From the NCBI GenBank assembly GCA_029940245.1, contig JAOZRF010000184.1, positions 1 through 6,017 on the forward strand: a stretch of DNA of 6,017 nt, written 5' to 3'. Below the pieces are notes generated by a model. The model was given only the letters and a program-made list of their open reading frames with translations. It did no database searches and was not told where the DNA came from. A program made the position numbers and the translations under genes. This document shows, one piece after another, positions 5,113 through 6,017 of the stretch. Positions within the stretch are counted from its first letter, which is position 1; each line of letters starts with the position of its first letter. Origin of the DNA: Desulfobacula sp. (GTDB lineage Bacteria; Desulfobacterota; Desulfobacteria; Desulfobacterales; Desulfobacteraceae).

Positions 5113-6017
5113 TTCATTTAAAAACCTGGATTACAGCAGGCTTAAAACCTATTCCATAAAAAAAAGAATAAGCAAGGTTGATTGTAAAGATTTTTCAACA
5201 CCATGGAAAAAAGGTGACCGCTTCTCAGATTTTCTGAACACCCTGCCATCCATTCTTGCAGGAGAGGATCTTCGATACGTTATAAACGCCATAAGCCGTG
5301 CTGCAAAAAACAAAAAACAGGTCTGTTTTGCCATGGGTGGCCATGTCATAAAAACAGGGATGTCTCCGATTATCATTGACCTGATGAAAAAAAATATATT
5401 TACCCTGATATCCATGAACGGGTCAGGCATTATCCATGACCTTGAAATCGCTATGATTGGAAGGACTTCGGAAGATGTGGCCCAATCCCTTGATAGCGGC
5501 AGTTTTGGCATGGCAAAAGAGACATCTGATTTTCTCAACCAGGCCATTAAAGATACAAAAAACCAATCCATTGGACTGGGGAGAGCCGTTGGGAACATGA
5601 TCCTTAAAGAAAACCTTGAGTTTAAAGATTTGAGTTTAACCGCATCAGGCGCTGCCCTTGATATTCCCGTAACAGTGCATGTAGCCATTGGCACGGATAT
5701 CATCCACATGCACCCTGATTTTGATGCTGCTGCCTGTGGTGAAGCATCCCATTATGATTTTAAATGGTTTGCCTCAAATATTAGTAATTTAGAAAACGGG
5801 GTGTTTATCAATGCCGGTTCTGCCGTCATATTGCCTGAAGTTTTTCTAAAGGCTATCTCCCTGGTCAGAAACCTGGGCCACACGCTTGATAGTTTCACAA
5901 CAGTCAATCTTGATTTTATCCGCCATTACCGACCCATGACCAATGTCGTGAACCGCCCAACCCTTGGTAAAGGCAAAGGGATCAGCATTGTCGGGCACCA
6001 TGAAATTCTGATCCCGT
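5105..6017 (+). CDS. Conserved protein of unknown function coupled to gmhA, cut at its C-terminal end by window edge
   Basis: The frame is open from the ATG at 5105 to the right edge: 304 residues without a stop. AAGGA (5091-5095) stands 9 nt before the ATG, and the start overlaps the gmhA stop by 8 nt. I cannot assign a named family. Block-like segments look conserved: FAMGGHVIKTGMSPIIIDLM (75-94), MNGSGIIHDLEIA (104-116), RTSEDV, GSFGMAKET (132-140), VHVAIGTDIIHMHP (191-204), NAGSAVILPEVFLKA (236-250), TTVNLDFIRHYRP (265-277), NRPT and GHHEILIP at the edge. Histidines recur within these blocks (80, 111, 192, 201, 203, 259, 274, 298, 299), which suggests a catalytic or metal-binding soluble enzyme; no signal peptide or membrane helix is seen. 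From memory, similar unnamed proteins occur beside gmhA/hldE in other Deltaproteobacteria, where the protein ends a few residues after such a GHHEI motif. That, and the tight coupling, suggest a role in heptose or sugar-phosphate metabolism, but this is inference. Confidence 0.8.
   Translation, partial: MGDSFKNLDYSRLKTYSIKKRISKVDCKDFSTPWKKGDRFSDFLNTLPSILAGEDLRYVINAISRAAKNKKQVCFAMGGHVIKTGMSPIIIDLMKKNIFTLISMNGSGIIHDLEIAMIGRTSEDVAQSLDSGSFGMAKETSDFLNQAIKDTKNQSIGLGRAVGNMILKENLEFKDLSLTASGAALDIPVTVHVAIGTDIIHMHPDFDAAACGEASHYDFKWFASNISNLENGVFINAGSAVILPEVFLKAISLVRNLGHTLDSFTTVNLDFIRHYRPMTNVVNRPTLGKGKGISIVGHHEILIP

Noticed and set aside
5149..5709. A 186-codon minus-strand open frame
   Set aside because: It is fully antisense to the gene at 5105-6017, whose motif-rich translation and Shine-Dalgarno/overlap context are coding-like; the antisense product is compositionally odd (rich in Met, Ser and Arg) and unrecognisable.
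1..6017. Mobile elements, CRISPR arrays, or in-frame UGA selenocysteine genes
   Set aside because: No transposase or integrase, terminal inverted repeats, or regularly spaced repeats were seen. Every gene that ends in the window finishes at a normal length for its family, or before a new gene, without an extended frame past a TGA that would restore a conserved domain.

Overview
The window looks like the chromosome of an AT-leaning, Gram-negative sulfate-reducer-type bacterium, most likely Desulfobacterota/Desulfobacterales. This is inference. It rests on a multi-PAS sensor whose N-terminus (YEAMEIRVKELEQKI) has the form I associate with sensor proteins of that group, a bacterial selA (selenocysteine synthesis), and a gmhA (heptose synthesis for lipopolysaccharide). 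No mobile elements, CRISPR arrays, rRNA or tRNA genes were seen.

Layout. Positions 1-1073 (minus strand) hold the N-terminal 357 residues of a cytoplasmic multi-PAS signalling protein that runs off the left edge. A 251-bp divergent intergenic region (1074-1324) follows, with a good sigma-70-like promoter for the PAS gene, a plausible promoter for the rightward genes, and a cluster of short palindromes. All other genes are on the plus strand: ilvN (acetolactate synthase small subunit, without ilvB beside it), an 81-bp gap with an AT-rich perfect hairpin, selA, a protein with an N-terminal region resembling a decayed GGDEF domain followed by about six TPRs, gmhA, and a conserved protein of unknown function that overlaps gmhA and runs off the right edge very near its probable C-terminus.

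How the genes relate. selA and the TPR gene share an ATGA stop/start overlap, the TPR-gmhA gap is 36 bp, and gmhA overlaps the last gene by 8 bp, so these four are probably co-transcribed. Their known functions are unrelated: Sec-tRNA synthesis and heptose biosynthesis, joined by a TPR protein. ilvN may be part of the same transcript or separate.

The points most worth a second look are the selA/TPR junction, where an in-phase A AAA AAA heptamer directly precedes the selA stop and could allow a -1 frameshift fusion; the pseudo-GGDEF-TPR protein in a selenium operon; and the unassigned His-rich protein coupled to gmhA. No complete new system can be demonstrated from this window alone.
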